Part shown: one piece after another, positions 35,254-44,626 of the stretch | How the letters are laid out: every line of letters starts with the position of its first letter | How positions within the stretch are numbered: the first letter of the stretch is position 1 | Assembly: GCA_965371245.1 (NCBI GenBank) | Contig: CBDUXT010000020.1 | Coordinates: 1 to 64,000, forward strand | DNA length: 64,000 nucleotides | Direction of reading: 5' to 3' | Origin: CBDUXT01 sp965371245 | GTDB taxonomy: Bacteria; Planctomycetota; Phycisphaerae; UBA1845 | Program-made: the position numbers and the translations under genes | Notes under the pieces: model-generated | The model's input: only the letters and a program-made list of their open reading frames with translations | Told to the model about the DNA's origin: nothing | Databases searched by the model: none

Positions 35254-37187
35254 TACGATCCCTCCTTCTGATCAGGCGTGGACGCCAGGGTTACATCCAC
35301 CTGCTGGTTTCCGTATTTCTCCGAAATCAGTCTGATCGTCACCGTGCTGCCGGCCGCGCCGCGCACCACCCAGCGCAGCTTGTTACGCCCGCCGCTGCCG
35401 GGGACAGACCAAATCCGCTCGACCCTCGTGCCGCCGAGAATGCGGTCGAGGGGAACGTCCAGCATCACGACGGCCGGTCGCACGCGTCGGTTCTCTTTAG
35501 CGATGCCCAAACCCGACGGAAAGTAGCCATCATTGACCAGCGCGGTCTCAATCTGATAGACCGTGTCGGACAGGGCCGTGACCTTCGGTGCAACGATCGC
35601 AAGGTTGGGGAAGCGACCCCCCAAGTCCAACACAAAGGCAAGCTGCTTCTCGGAGATTTCCTCGATCATCTCGGCCGGCGGCGTGGTGCGAAAGAAGGGG
35701 ACGAACCCGCCGATCTCGACCGCTCCGAGTTGTGGATGGGGGAACGAAGTCCACGGAACGAACCCTGCGCCGTCACGCTTTTCGTCGCTGTACTTGAGCC
35801 AGGCGGCTGCATCCTTGTCGGCCGGACCTTCTTCCTTCTTGCCACCCCCGCCGCCGCGCCCAGACCTCGCACCACGACGCATTCCCGCGGGGCGATCCGC
35901 GCCCGATGGCTTGTCGGCTTCTTTGGCGTCCGCACCCCCGTCCTCCGGTTCGTCCTCCGCGCCTTCCTCGGCATCGGGCTTCTCGTCCTTTTTCTTCTCG
36001 GGCTCCGGCCTGGTCCACACCCGACAGGCAAACGATGGAATGCCGTACTGCGCGTAGGCCCAGCCGAACACGGCGCCATCGGACGCTTCCGAGGGCACCT
36101 TCTTGATCCCGGTCAGCTTTTTGTAGCGCTCCGACATGTGCTTGTAGATCGCCACGTCGTCCTTGTGCAGACCGCGCGGAGGCTTTGGGCTCGGCGGACG
36201 GACGAACCCGCCGCGACCGCCACCGCCTCGCCCTCGCCGAGGCGCCGCCGCCGCGGCTTGCGGAGGTCTAGCGCCGCCGCCGCGCGCGTCGCCGCCGCCC
36301 TTGGGCGGATCCACGACGTTGTCGTGCCGACCGTAGAAGACGGCCGTGGCGATCCGCGGGTGCGCCCAGAAGAAGTCGATGAGCGCCTTGGACTCCGGCT
36401 CGGATATCTGGTGCGGACCGGCGCCGGCATCGTGTTCTTTGTACTGATGCATGAAGTTGCGGTTCACATCCACGCCGCCGGGTCCGTCTTCGTTGTAGAG
36501 TTCGTCGCCATCGCTATCGACGCCCTCGACCAGCAGCGCGTAGACCGGTGTCTCGCCCTTGTCACGGTCAGCCTTCTTGAGCAAACGTGGCTCTTTCGGA
36601 TCCGGCACGTGCGTGGCCTCAAGGGTGCCGACGCGTGCGCCGTCGATCTTCACCCGCATCATCGTGATCATCCCGTCGCCGTTGAGGTCCTCCGGGCCGT
36701 CCTCGTCGATGCGACCATCGCGGTCGTCGTCCCACGGGCGCAGCGCCAAGCGCTGCTCGCGGAGCGGCTTGTTGAAATAGGCCTCCACCGCGTCTGGGTT
36801 CACGCGCGGAACGACGTAGACCGTGTGGCCGGCGAGAAGCTCCCACCCCGGCTCATCCCGGCCGGCCGATAGCAGACCCCGCGCTACACCCATTGCGACG
36901 GCCGTCGTAACCGGGAAATCTCCGTCGATGCCGCCCACGATCGCCATGGCCGACCGATCGGCGAGGTTCTCGCCTCGGCCGAGTTCCAACACGACAATGT
37001 CGCGACCCTGTCGGCTCTGGCCGATGGAGATCAGCCGACACGCGTCTGGAAACTCAGCGACAAGCCTTCGCAGCTCCGTTTGTAGTTGACCGGCATCCTG
37101 ATAGTCCGCCGCCCGGGCGACGACGGGTAGCCCGAGCATCGCAAGACCGCAAACCCACGCGCGTGGCTGGAATCGTAAGATCGACAA
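35253..37187 (-). CDS. M14 carboxypeptidase-like protein, probably inactive
   Basis: Secreted M14-fold protein of 644 aa. Aligned with the next gene, the zinc motif VHGNE reads IDGDF and the catalytic-Glu region FTNEL reads FACRV, while the substrate-binding VDVNRNF and one His (YGRHDN) remain: a pseudoenzyme. It has the same calcium-type loops (DDDRDGRIDEDG, DLNGDGMI). A long Gly/Arg/Ala-rich segment and an acidic Lys/Glu-rich segment interrupt the domain. TTG 37187 is the likely start: GGAGGG lies seven bases upstream and a signal peptide (ILRFQPRAWVCGLAMLGLPV) follows directly. It is coupled to the active peptidase by TAATG. Confidence 0.85.
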   Translation of the reverse strand: MSILRFQPRAWVCGLAMLGLPVVARAADYQDAGQLQTELRRLVAEFPDACRLISIGQSRQGRDIVVLELGRGENLADRSAMAIVGGIDGDFPVTTAVAMGVARGLLSAGRDEPGWELLAGHTVYVVPRVNPDAVEAYFNKPLREQRLALRPWDDDRDGRIDEDGPEDLNGDGMITMMRVKIDGARVGTLEATHVPDPKEPRLLKKADRDKGETPVYALLVEGVDSDGDELYNEDGPGGVDVNRNFMHQYKEHDAGAGPHQISEPESKALIDFFWAHPRIATAVFYGRHDNVVDPPKGGGDARGGGARPPQAAAAAPRRGRGGGGRGGFVRPPSPKPPRGLHKDDVAIYKHMSERYKKLTGIKKVPSEASDGAVFGWAYAQYGIPSFACRVWTRPEPEKKKDEKPDAEEGAEDEPEDGGADAKEADKPSGADRPAGMRRGARSGRGGGGGKKEEGPADKDAAAWLKYSDEKRDGAGFVPWTSFPHPQLGAVEIGGFVPFFRTTPPAEMIEEISEKQLAFVLDLGGRFPNLAIVAPKVTALSDTVYQIETALVNDGYFPSGLGIAKENRRVRPAVVMLDVPLDRILGGTRVERIWSVPGSGGRNKLRWVVRGAAGSTVTIRLISEKYGNQQVDVTLASTPDQKEGS

Positions 37188-37743
37188 CGTCCTTCCCTCC
37201 GTAACTTGGGATCCGCAAGACAAACCAAGCGCCAAGGATCGACAGACCGAGTGGGGACCGCCCCACGCTCCGGCGCGAATGTCCAGCCGACACGATACAG
37301 GATCGCGAGGCCGGTGGCACGTCCGCCTGGTCGAACACCGTCGGTAAGTCATGTGTTCTTGTAGCGATCGAAGCCGGGCTTGTTACCGAGAGATTACCTC
37401 GGAGAAGCGATACGCAAGAAACGACAGAGCCATACTGCCGCGTCACGTCTCAATCGATGCCTTATCCGAGACGAGCAGGTCGGGGCATCGACCTGACATT
37501 GCCTGGCACGGAAATCTCCTCCGGCTACGTCGGCGTGAGGGTCACAGCCCATTCGGGCATTCTCGCCTGGCGGCACATGCTTGTTGACGCGTGATCACAC
37601 ATCGACCTGCATGCCTACTTCGCTAGCCAACCGCGCACGCTACTCCGGAAATCCATCGCCTTCGCATGACGATCAACGTAGCCGGAAAGTGCCGGGTCGA
37701 TGACCCGACCTACCGAAGCGCGGCGATGGAAAGCGACAAAGCC
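37188..37743. other. Intergenic region with a hairpin-bearing repeat
   Basis: These 556 bases hold no convincing gene. At about 37673-37715 lies AACGTAGCCGGAAAGTGCCG followed by a CGGGTC-GAT-GACCCG hairpin; a close relative occurs at 5011-5050. The promoter of the M14 pair must lie next to 37187, but I see no clear boxes. Confidence 0.55.
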
Positions 37744-38889
37744 CTAGAACCGATAGTAGGCTTGGTAGTGGTCGCGGATCGCCAGATCGACGTTGAAGAT
37801 CGAGGCGATCAAGGCCGCCCGCATCCACATGCCGTTACGAACCTGGTCCCAATACTTCGCCTGCGGAAGCGAATCGAGCCGCTGATCGAGTTCGTGTCGA
37901 CGGGGCAACGGGTGGAGGATCGCCAGGTTCCGTTTGAAGGCACCGGCCATGTCGTAGGTCAGGCTGAAACGGTCGTAGTCGATCGCCTTCGACTCTCCCT
38001 CGACGTCCCACTCGTCCTGAAGCCGTGTCATGTAGACGGCATCACATTCGCCGATGACCGATCGAACGTCGTCGCTGATGTCATACTCGATGTCGTATCG
38101 CGACGCATAATCGAGAATGTCCTGCCCGATCTGAAGCTCCGGCGGCGAAACGAACAGCAGCCGCACACCGGGGAAACGACACAACAGGTACACCAACGAC
38201 CGAACCGTTCGACCACGCTTCAGATCGCCGACGAAGGCAATCGTTTTCCCGGTGAAGGGGTTCTTCGAATAACGCGGCGCACCGCGACCCTCGATCGACC
38301 CGGCGAAGCTGCGAAAAAGCGTGTAGATGTCCAACATCGCCTGTGTCGGGTGTTGATCCTTTCCCGACCCGCCGTTGATCACGGGGATGGTTCGCGGCAT
38401 GTCGTTGAGCATGTTGGCCACGTGCTCGGCGAAGCCTTCCCCGGGGTGGCGCATGATGATGAGGTCGAAGTACTGGCTCAAGACGCGGATCGTATCGTCT
38501 TCCGACTCGCCCTTCACCTCGGAGGAGGTCGAACGATCACGCACCTCGTTGTAGGGGATGCCGACAATCTGGCAGGCGGCCGTGAACGACAGGAAGGTCC
38601 GCGTGGAGGGCTGGATGAAGTAGAGCATCGCCCGGCGATGGCTCAGCAGCGTTCGCAAAAACTGCGTACCCTGACGCGACCCGCCGATCGAGCGAATCAT
38701 GTCGGAAAGCTGACAGAGCTGCTCGATGGCGCAGCGGTCAAACTGCTGGGCAAGGACGATGTGGAAGGCCTTGTCGTTTCGATTCAGTGCGGAAACACGG
38801 TGGGCGGTGTCCGGCTGTTCGCCGACCCGCGCATCTTCAAGGCCCGCATCCGTCGTGTACATTCCTACCCTTGTGGTGATCGCCATCAT
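37744..38889 (-). CDS. pyrB: Aspartate carbamoyltransferase catalytic subunit
   Basis: Transfers the carbamoyl group to aspartate in pyrimidine synthesis. Signature motifs are QPSTRTFLSF (carbamoyl phosphate), GSGKDQHPTQAMLDI, and AILHPLPRRHEL. At 381 aa it is longer than the usual ~310, with about 40 extra N-terminal residues and small insertions. Starts at 38889, 38886 or 38862 are possible; AAGGGTAGGA stands just before the last. No pyrI or pyrC is adjacent. Confidence 0.92.
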   Translation of the reverse strand: MMAITTRVGMYTTDAGLEDARVGEQPDTAHRVSALNRNDKAFHIVLAQQFDRCAIEQLCQLSDMIRSIGGSRQGTQFLRTLLSHRRAMLYFIQPSTRTFLSFTAACQIVGIPYNEVRDRSTSSEVKGESEDDTIRVLSQYFDLIIMRHPGEGFAEHVANMLNDMPRTIPVINGGSGKDQHPTQAMLDIYTLFRSFAGSIEGRGAPRYSKNPFTGKTIAFVGDLKRGRTVRSLVYLLCRFPGVRLLFVSPPELQIGQDILDYASRYDIEYDISDDVRSVIGECDAVYMTRLQDEWDVEGESKAIDYDRFSLTYDMAGAFKRNLAILHPLPRRHELDQRLDSLPQAKYWDQVRNGMWMRAALIASIFNVDLAIRDHYQAYYRF

Positions 38890-38949
38890 GCGAACTGCAA
38901 ACGGAAGACCCTGCTTTCGGAGCCGAGCGCCCTGGCGAAACCGGCGGGT

Positions 38950-39897
38950 CTAGCCGCTCGGACGATCGCCCTTACGCTGGGGTGGTCGAGGGACAGTAGA
39001 CCGGCTCTTGGTGGGATTGTCAAATCGGCGCGGCGCCGTTTGCCTTCGCGGCATGCGGCGGCCTTCGATGCGCGGCAGGATCAGCGGCTTGTCGAGCGTG
39101 TGCCCATGCTCACACTCCGCCGCCTCCAGATAGGTAAGGTGACGACAAAGCGGAGGGTCCCCCGAGTTGGAGATCGGTCGCGCGGGCGGCCCCAACAAAA
39201 ACGCGGACTCCGTCGAGGCGCCGCGTTCACCCGAACCATCAACCGGCGTAACACCCGCAACGGCCTCGGGTCCACGCCCGCCAGATCCTGCCGGGGGCTC
39301 CGCAACCACCCGCGCGGGCTCGGCGCGGGCCAGGTTCTTTGCGTCATGCGCTTCCGCGGTCGGATCCGGAAGGCGGACATCGTCGGGACGCTCAAGGCCG
39401 GGCTCCAGGGGCTTGGCTGTACGAACCGAATCGCCCGAACGGGCACCGCTCGCGACCGTCTGAGCCGGCGGTTGGCGCTGGGACCACAGACCCGCAGCCC
39501 CCAGGCTCAGCCCGATGACGGCGGCCGCGGCATAGCGGGCAGCGTTCGGCCACCCCGCTCGCCAGGCGCCAGTCACCGCGGGCGAGACCGGCTCCACCAC
39601 GTCCACTCGTCCGGTCAACCGCGCGCCGGCTTCCAGCGCGTCGCGCGCCTGCTGGTCGGCATCGCTGGTCAACGCCTCCGACGGCTCAAGATCGGCAAGG
39701 AGCCCGAGCCCATCGGTCACGGACCTCAGTCCGTCGGCCAATGCTCGACACGACGGACACCGCGAAAGATGAAACCTCAATCCATGCGGCAGTCGCCCGT
39801 GGTCGGCCAGCGCTTCATCATCGGAGAGCACCGACATCACCCAGACGCGCTTCGAACACGTCACCGGCGGCTGTAATCCTTGCCCGAAGTTGCTCAC
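38950..39897 (-). CDS. Anti-sigma factor with zinc finger and membrane anchor
   Basis: Partner of the sigma factor just upstream. The N-terminal domain has the ZAS-type motif HLSRCPSCR (His-x3-Cys-x2-Cys, about residues 43-51). One membrane helix (AARYAAAAVIGLSLGAAGLW, about residues 120-140) separates it from a disordered Pro/Arg-rich outer part ending in a very basic tail. The start overlaps the sigma-factor stop (ATGA), the usual layout for a co-translated pair. Total 315 aa. Confidence 0.85.
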   Translation of the reverse strand: MSNFGQGLQPPVTCSKRVWVMSVLSDDEALADHGRLPHGLRFHLSRCPSCRALADGLRSVTDGLGLLADLEPSEALTSDADQQARDALEAGARLTGRVDVVEPVSPAVTGAWRAGWPNAARYAAAAVIGLSLGAAGLWSQRQPPAQTVASGARSGDSVRTAKPLEPGLERPDDVRLPDPTAEAHDAKNLARAEPARVVAEPPAGSGGRGPEAVAGVTPVDGSGERGASTESAFLLGPPARPISNSGDPPLCRHLTYLEAAECEHGHTLDKPLILPRIEGRRMPRRQTAPRRFDNPTKSRSTVPRPPQRKGDRPSG

Positions 39898-40544
39898 GAC
39901 TCTTCCTCGCCACCGAGAATCTCGGCGAGCTTCACGACGGCGTGTCGCCGATAGACCCGCGCGGTACCCGGCTCAATGCCCAGTGTCTTGGCTACGGCCT
40001 TGTAAGACATCCGGCTTAGGTCTCTTAATAATACAACGTTGCGAAGATGATCCGGCAGCCGAGCGATCGCTTCGCGCAAAGCCGGAACGCTACTGCCTTC
40101 GCCCAGTATGCCCGGTTCGCCCGACTGCGCCCTCGGTTGCTGGGCCGCGACGGCCGGTAGGTGTTCCGCCCGCCGTTTCCGCGTCCGAAGCATCTCGATG
40201 GCGACGTTGGCGGCGGTTCGATAGGCGTACGCCTTGGCGCTGGCGATGTGTCCCCGGCGACCGCGTAACGCCAGCTTGCAGAAGCAATCCTGATAGGCAT
40301 CCATCACGTCGTGCTCGCGCCCGAGGATCCGCCAGAGCATCCGGAGAATCCCAGGGCCCTCCCGAGAGATGACACGCGTGACCCATCGATGATCGACTTG
40401 GCCGGTCGCCGGCTGCTCCGCATCGACCGGAACCGGAAATGTCCCCGCAAGGGCGGTCGCCGCGCTCGTCATCACCCGTCCGGACGGGTTCGCAGACCCT
40501 TCGTTAGCGCGGAATTTCGGCTTTTGAGTTCCATCACCTGGCAT
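39894..40544 (-). CDS. ECF-type RNA polymerase sigma factor
   Basis: Region 2 is seen as a helix block around GREHDVMDAYQDCFCKLALRG and the AYAYRTAANVAIEMLRTRKRR segment. Region 4 is LPDHLRNVVLLRDLSRMSYKAVAKTLGI followed by EPGTARVYRRHAVVKL. The start is uncertain: ATG 40544 is used, ATG 40472 would remove an unconserved leader. It is paired with a membrane anti-sigma factor. The target genes cannot be read from this window. Confidence 0.88.
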   Translation of the reverse strand: MPGDGTQKPKFRANEGSANPSGRVMTSAATALAGTFPVPVDAEQPATGQVDHRWVTRVISREGPGILRMLWRILGREHDVMDAYQDCFCKLALRGRRGHIASAKAYAYRTAANVAIEMLRTRKRRAEHLPAVAAQQPRAQSGEPGILGEGSSVPALREAIARLPDHLRNVVLLRDLSRMSYKAVAKTLGIEPGTARVYRRHAVVKLAEILGGEEES

Positions 40545-40824
40545 GGCCGGTTCTGACTCCGTAATCCCCCCGCGGGTATTATAGCCCAACCAGGCTCAAA
40601 CCGGGCACGCGTCGCACCCGTGCGGCTCGCCGGCGACCGAAAACCGCTCGCGTGGACCTGAAACGCCGGGTTCGGCCTCCCTTTGGCCATCGCGGGAAGT
40701 TCCGCTAACATGAAGGGTTCTCGCCCACGCTTGGGTATTTTTGGACACGGGCGAGCCGTCGAGGCGGAACCCGGCCACTTGGGGGCCCCGCGACGCGCCC
40801 GCGGCTCGAAAGAAGGAGTCATCG

Positions 40825-42828
40825 ATGGCTATCGACAACTATCGAAACATCGCTTTGGTGGGGCACGGGGGCTCTGGAAAAACATCCCTGGCCGAGGCCC
40901 TCCTTTTCAAGACCGGCACCACGAATCGCCTGGGGAGCATCCTGGACAAGACGTCCATCCTCGATTTCACGGAAGAGGAGAAGGAAAAGCAGGCGTCGCA
41001 CGAATCGGCGGTGTGTTCGTTTATGCACAAGGGACTTCACATCAACCTGATCGACACGCCCGGAACGCCATCGCTTTGCGGGACCGCCATCGCCGCACTG
41101 TCCGCCGTCGAGTGTGCCGTGGTCGTCGTGTCGGCCTCGGCAGGTATCCAGGTGAACACGCGGAGGCTGTTGCAACAGGCGCGCGACTATGGAATCGGCG
41201 TTTGGATCGTCATCAACCACATCGATGCCGCCAACGTCGAGCTTCCCGCACTTGTGGCGCTGATCCAGGAAACCTTCGGGGCCGCCTGTGTCCCGCTGAA
41301 CCTGCCGACCAACGGTTCCAAGGCTGTCATCGACTGCTTCAGCGAGGAAGCCGGCAGCGCCGATTTCCTGGACGTTGGCGACGCACACACGGCACTGATC
41401 GAAGCGGTGGTGGGCGCGGATGACGCGTTGATGGAGAAGTACCTCGGTGGCGAGCTTTCCACGGACGAAGCCCGCGCCGCTGCCGCCGCCGCAGTGGCCA
41501 CAGGCGAGCTGGTGCCGATCCTCTTCACGAACTCGCTGGCGGATGTGGGCATCACCGAGGTGCTCGATGCACTGGTCTCGTTTTGCCCGTCGCCGGTCAC
41601 CGGCAAGAAGCGTACGCTTGTCGTCGATGGGACCGAAACAACGATCGAGCCCAAAGAGGATGGCCCGCTCATCGGGCAGGTGTTTCGTATCAGCACGGAC
41701 GTGAAGAGCCACATCAAGTACCTCTCCATCCGGCTGCATTCCGGGCGGCTGACGTCGGACCTGACCCTCAAGACGACCAAACACCTGAAGGGCACACGCC
41801 CGGGGCACGTGATGCGAGCGCAAGGGGGCGACCACAGCGAAATCGAGGCCGGGCTCGCCGGCGACATCATCTGCCTCGCCAAGCTCGACTTCGGCATTCG
41901 TGAAACCATCACGACGGAGCATCCAGGTACCATCGCCATGCCCTTTTTGCCTGAGCCGATGTTCGCCCTCGCCCTTGAATCCAAGAGCCGTGGCGACGAG
42001 GACAAGATCAGCCTCGCCCTCAAGCGGTTCGCGGAAGAGGACCCCTGCTTCATCTCTGAGCGTGGAACCGGGGGCGAACTCGTCATTCGCGGCATGGGCG
42101 AACAACAACTGCGAACGTACCTGGCGCGAATGGCCAAGCAACACAAGCTCGAGGTCGATACCAAGCCGCCCCGAATTCCCTACCGAGAGACGATCACGAT
42201 CAAGGCCACCGATATCGAATACACCCACAAGAAGCAGACGGGCGGTGCGGGGCAGTTCGGACGGGTCATCATCAACGTGGTGCCGGCCGAGCGCGGCGAG
42301 GGGTACGAGTTCGTCGATAAGATCTTCGGCGGCGTGATCGATCAGGCGTTTCGACCCAGCGTCGATAAGGGCGTTCGCGCCCAGATGGCCGAGGGCGTGC
42401 TCGCCGGGTACCCGGTCGTTGACCTCAAGGTCGAACTCATCGACGGCAAGACCCACCCCGTCGACAGCAAGGACATCGCCTTTCAGATTGCCGGGCGCGG
42501 CGCCTTCAAGGAGGGCTTCCTCAAGGCCAAGCCCGTGCTTCTCGAGCCCATCGTCAACATCGAGGTAACCGTTCCGGCGGACAACGTGGGCGACGTCCAG
42601 GGCGACCTGGCCTCGCGTCGCGGTCGACCGCAAGGGCAGGACGTGCTCCCCGGCGGGATGGCGTCGATCAAGGCGGTGGTGCCCCTCGCGGAACTCGCCG
42701 ACTACAGCTCTCGCCTCTCAAGCGTCACCGGCGGCGCGGGCAGCTACTCGATGGAGCTGTCCCACTACGAGGCCGTCCCAGGCAACGTGCAACAACAGAT
42801 CATCGACGCAAGCAAGAAGGACCACTAG
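40825..42828 (+). CDS. Elongation factor G-like GTPase (EF-G paralogue)
   Basis: Translational GTPase of 667 aa with the EF-G domain order: G domain, domain II, then domains III-V. The P-loop reads GHGGSGKTSL, G3 is DTPG, and G4 is NHID where EF-G has NKxD. Domain IV starts at KKQTGGAGQFGRVII and domain V at EPIVNIEVTVP. It is close to the second, EF-G2-like group whose role (ribosome rescue, splitting or stress) is not settled. ATG 40825 follows GAAGGAG. It diverges from the sigma/anti-sigma pair. Confidence 0.93.
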   Translation: MAIDNYRNIALVGHGGSGKTSLAEALLFKTGTTNRLGSILDKTSILDFTEEEKEKQASHESAVCSFMHKGLHINLIDTPGTPSLCGTAIAALSAVECAVVVVSASAGIQVNTRRLLQQARDYGIGVWIVINHIDAANVELPALVALIQETFGAACVPLNLPTNGSKAVIDCFSEEAGSADFLDVGDAHTALIEAVVGADDALMEKYLGGELSTDEARAAAAAAVATGELVPILFTNSLADVGITEVLDALVSFCPSPVTGKKRTLVVDGTETTIEPKEDGPLIGQVFRISTDVKSHIKYLSIRLHSGRLTSDLTLKTTKHLKGTRPGHVMRAQGGDHSEIEAGLAGDIICLAKLDFGIRETITTEHPGTIAMPFLPEPMFALALESKSRGDEDKISLALKRFAEEDPCFISERGTGGELVIRGMGEQQLRTYLARMAKQHKLEVDTKPPRIPYRETITIKATDIEYTHKKQTGGAGQFGRVIINVVPAERGEGYEFVDKIFGGVIDQAFRPSVDKGVRAQMAEGVLAGYPVVDLKVELIDGKTHPVDSKDIAFQIAGRGAFKEGFLKAKPVLLEPIVNIEVTVPADNVGDVQGDLASRRGRPQGQDVLPGGMASIKAVVPLAELADYSSRLSSVTGGAGSYSMELSHYEAVPGNVQQQIIDASKKDH

Positions 42829-43250
42829 AGCGGCGTTTCACAGGTAAAGCAACGACATGGGCCCCCTGAGCCGTAGGGTTTAGCCCGCGCGGACATCCGC
42901 GCAAGCTGAAGCATGCGGCACAGGTAGTCGCGGTTGGTGTGAAACACGTTACGAGAGCGGCGGAAGCGAACGCATCCGTCGCATGGTCAAGCCACCGCAC
43001 AGCCCACCTTGTCGGAACCTGTGCTTCGCCCCTGCCCGACTCGCCGGGGTTTGTTTCGAGCGTGACGAGGCGCTATACTCTATAGGCCTACCCCGACAAC
43101 GCGTGAGGCTTGGGCTTCCAGCCCGTTTATGCACGGCAAGATGGCGGTGCCACGCAAATCCGGGATAGGCTCTTGGTAGGACAGCGGCGGATCGCCGAGC
43201 GCCCCGCCGGCGAAGATCACCATAGGGCTTTTCCGCGGACTCACCTCGCC
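42829..43250. other. Intergenic region with family A repeats
   Basis: About 420 bases after the EF-G-like gene without a gene. A pair of family A palindromes (42868-42920; GAGCCGTAGGGTTTAGCCCG then CCGCGCAAGCTGAAGCATGC) lies near the start. The remainder shows no motif that I recognise. Confidence 0.65.
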
Positions 43251-43418
43251 ATGTATTTCGACTTTACCGCACTGGTCTGTATCGGCGTCGTGGTGGCCAT
43301 CGTCATGGCGGCCACATCGGCGGGCCGGACGTCGCGCCGTTGCCCGCGCTGTCGTGAGATCAACCGCGAACCCGCCGTCTTCTGCGCCCAATGCGGGGCG
43401 CGGCTCCCCGGTCAGTGA
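43251..43418 (+). CDS. Small membrane-anchored zinc ribbon (55 aa)
   Basis: ATG 43251 starts a single membrane helix (ALVCIGVVVAIVMAA) followed by a cytosolic zinc ribbon CPRCREINREPAVFCAQCGA. Its stop overlaps the mutY start (GTGA), which implies coupled translation. Proteins of this design are common in this window but have no assigned job. Confidence 0.7.
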   Translation: MYFDFTALVCIGVVVAIVMAATSAGRTSRRCPRCREINREPAVFCAQCGARLPGQ

Positions 43419-44626
43419 CCCGCCCATCCCAGCACACCGCCAAGACCGCAGTTTCCCTCTCCCCGCCCCGCCGCGCGCTGATCCGGAGAAGACTGCTTGG
43501 ATGGTATGACCGCCATCGCCGCGACCTGCCGTGGCGCCGCCGCGCCCATGATCCATACGCGCAGTGGGTGGCCGAGATGATGCTCCAGCAGACCCGCGTG
43601 GATGCCGTTCTCGACCGCTACGAGCCGTTCCTCCGGCGATTCCCGACAGTGGAGGCGTTCGCCCGAGCCCGGTACCCCACCGTACTCAAGCACTGGGAGG
43701 GGCTGGGTTACTATCGCCGAATCCTGTTTTTCCATCGAGCGGCCCAGGAACTCCAGCGTCAAGGTCGTGGCATCCCCACAGCCGCGGCCGAGTTACGGCG
43801 CCTTCCCGGTGTGGGGGAATACACGGCCGCCGCGATCGCCTCCATCGCGTTCGGTGAGCGGATCGCCGCGGTGGACGGAAACGTCGCGCGGGTGGTCGCC
43901 CGACTCTTCGGTGTGGGTGACGACGTCCTGACAGCAAAGGGCAAGCGGCGGATCGGCGAGTTCGCATCACAGCTCGTGCCGACCAAGCGCCCCGGCGATT
44001 TCAACCAGGCCTGGATGGACCTGGGCAGCAGCGTATGCACGCCCACCTCACCGAAGTGCGACCGCTGTCCCCTCGAGTCAAGTTGTGTGGCCGCCGCTAC
44101 CGACCGGGCGGAACACCTCCCCGTTCGAGGCGCGAACCGCGGCACCGTCCGACCAAAACTGTCGATTCTCGTGGCCGTCCTGGTTCGCGGCGATCGTCTG
44201 CTGGTTCACCGTAGACCCCTCGGCGGGCTTTGGTCCGGGCTCTGGGAGTTCGTCAACGAAGAAGGAAACGGAGGGGCGGGCGAGGTTCGCAGGCTGGCCG
44301 ACGGGCTCGGCGTCAGGTTGGAGGGAACGCCGCGCAAGGTGGCCACCGTCCGCCACCAACTGACGCATCGCTCGATCGTGTTCAACGTGTACGTCGGCGT
44401 CGCGCAGGGCAGGCAGACAGCCAGGGGACTCGGGGCGTCGTATCGCTGGGTCACGCAACGCGGCTTCGGGCGGCTCTCGGTTTCCACGGCTCACCGCCGC
44501 ATTTACGAAGCCGCCCAAGCGGCGCTTGTCCGCATTGGCGCACCCGAGCGTGGCAACTCCGCTTCGACCGTAGGACCGCGCAGGCTAAAGCCCGCGGCTC
44601 GGGAAAAAATGTTCAGGAGCGCCTAA
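43415..44626 (+). CDS. mutY: A/G-specific adenine DNA glycosylase
   Basis: Removes adenine mispaired with 8-oxoguanine. It has the HhH-GPD core LPGVGEYTAAAIASIAFG with the catalytic Asp in AAVDGNVARVVARLF, QQTRVDAVL near the start, and the iron-sulfur ligands C-x6-C-x2-C-x5-C (CTPTSPKCDRCPLESSC). A C-terminal NUDIX-like domain (ILVAVLVRGDRLLVHRRP) recognises oxoG. GTG 43415 overlaps the previous stop; ATG 43391 is possible. The last residues (VGPRRLKPAAREK) are a translated family A repeat. Confidence 0.96.
   Translation: MTRPSQHTAKTAVSLSPPRRALIRRRLLGWYDRHRRDLPWRRRAHDPYAQWVAEMMLQQTRVDAVLDRYEPFLRRFPTVEAFARARYPTVLKHWEGLGYYRRILFFHRAAQELQRQGRGIPTAAAELRRLPGVGEYTAAAIASIAFGERIAAVDGNVARVVARLFGVGDDVLTAKGKRRIGEFASQLVPTKRPGDFNQAWMDLGSSVCTPTSPKCDRCPLESSCVAAATDRAEHLPVRGANRGTVRPKLSILVAVLVRGDRLLVHRRPLGGLWSGLWEFVNEEGNGGAGEVRRLADGLGVRLEGTPRKVATVRHQLTHRSIVFNVYVGVAQGRQTARGLGASYRWVTQRGFGRLSVSTAHRRIYEAAQAALVRIGAPERGNSASTVGPRRLKPAAREKMFRSA
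44576..44603. repeat. Repeat family A copy in the 3' end of mutY
   Basis: CCGCGCAGGCTAAAGCCCGC followed by GGCTCGGG, in inverse orientation to the 26399 copy. It lies 20 bases before the mutY stop and supplies part of its C-terminal tail. Confidence 0.85.

Noticed and set aside
37666..39876. Open frame of 736 codons on the plus strand
   Set aside because: It lies antisense to pyrB and the anti-sigma gene, which show clear family motifs. Long antisense frames are expected at this GC content.
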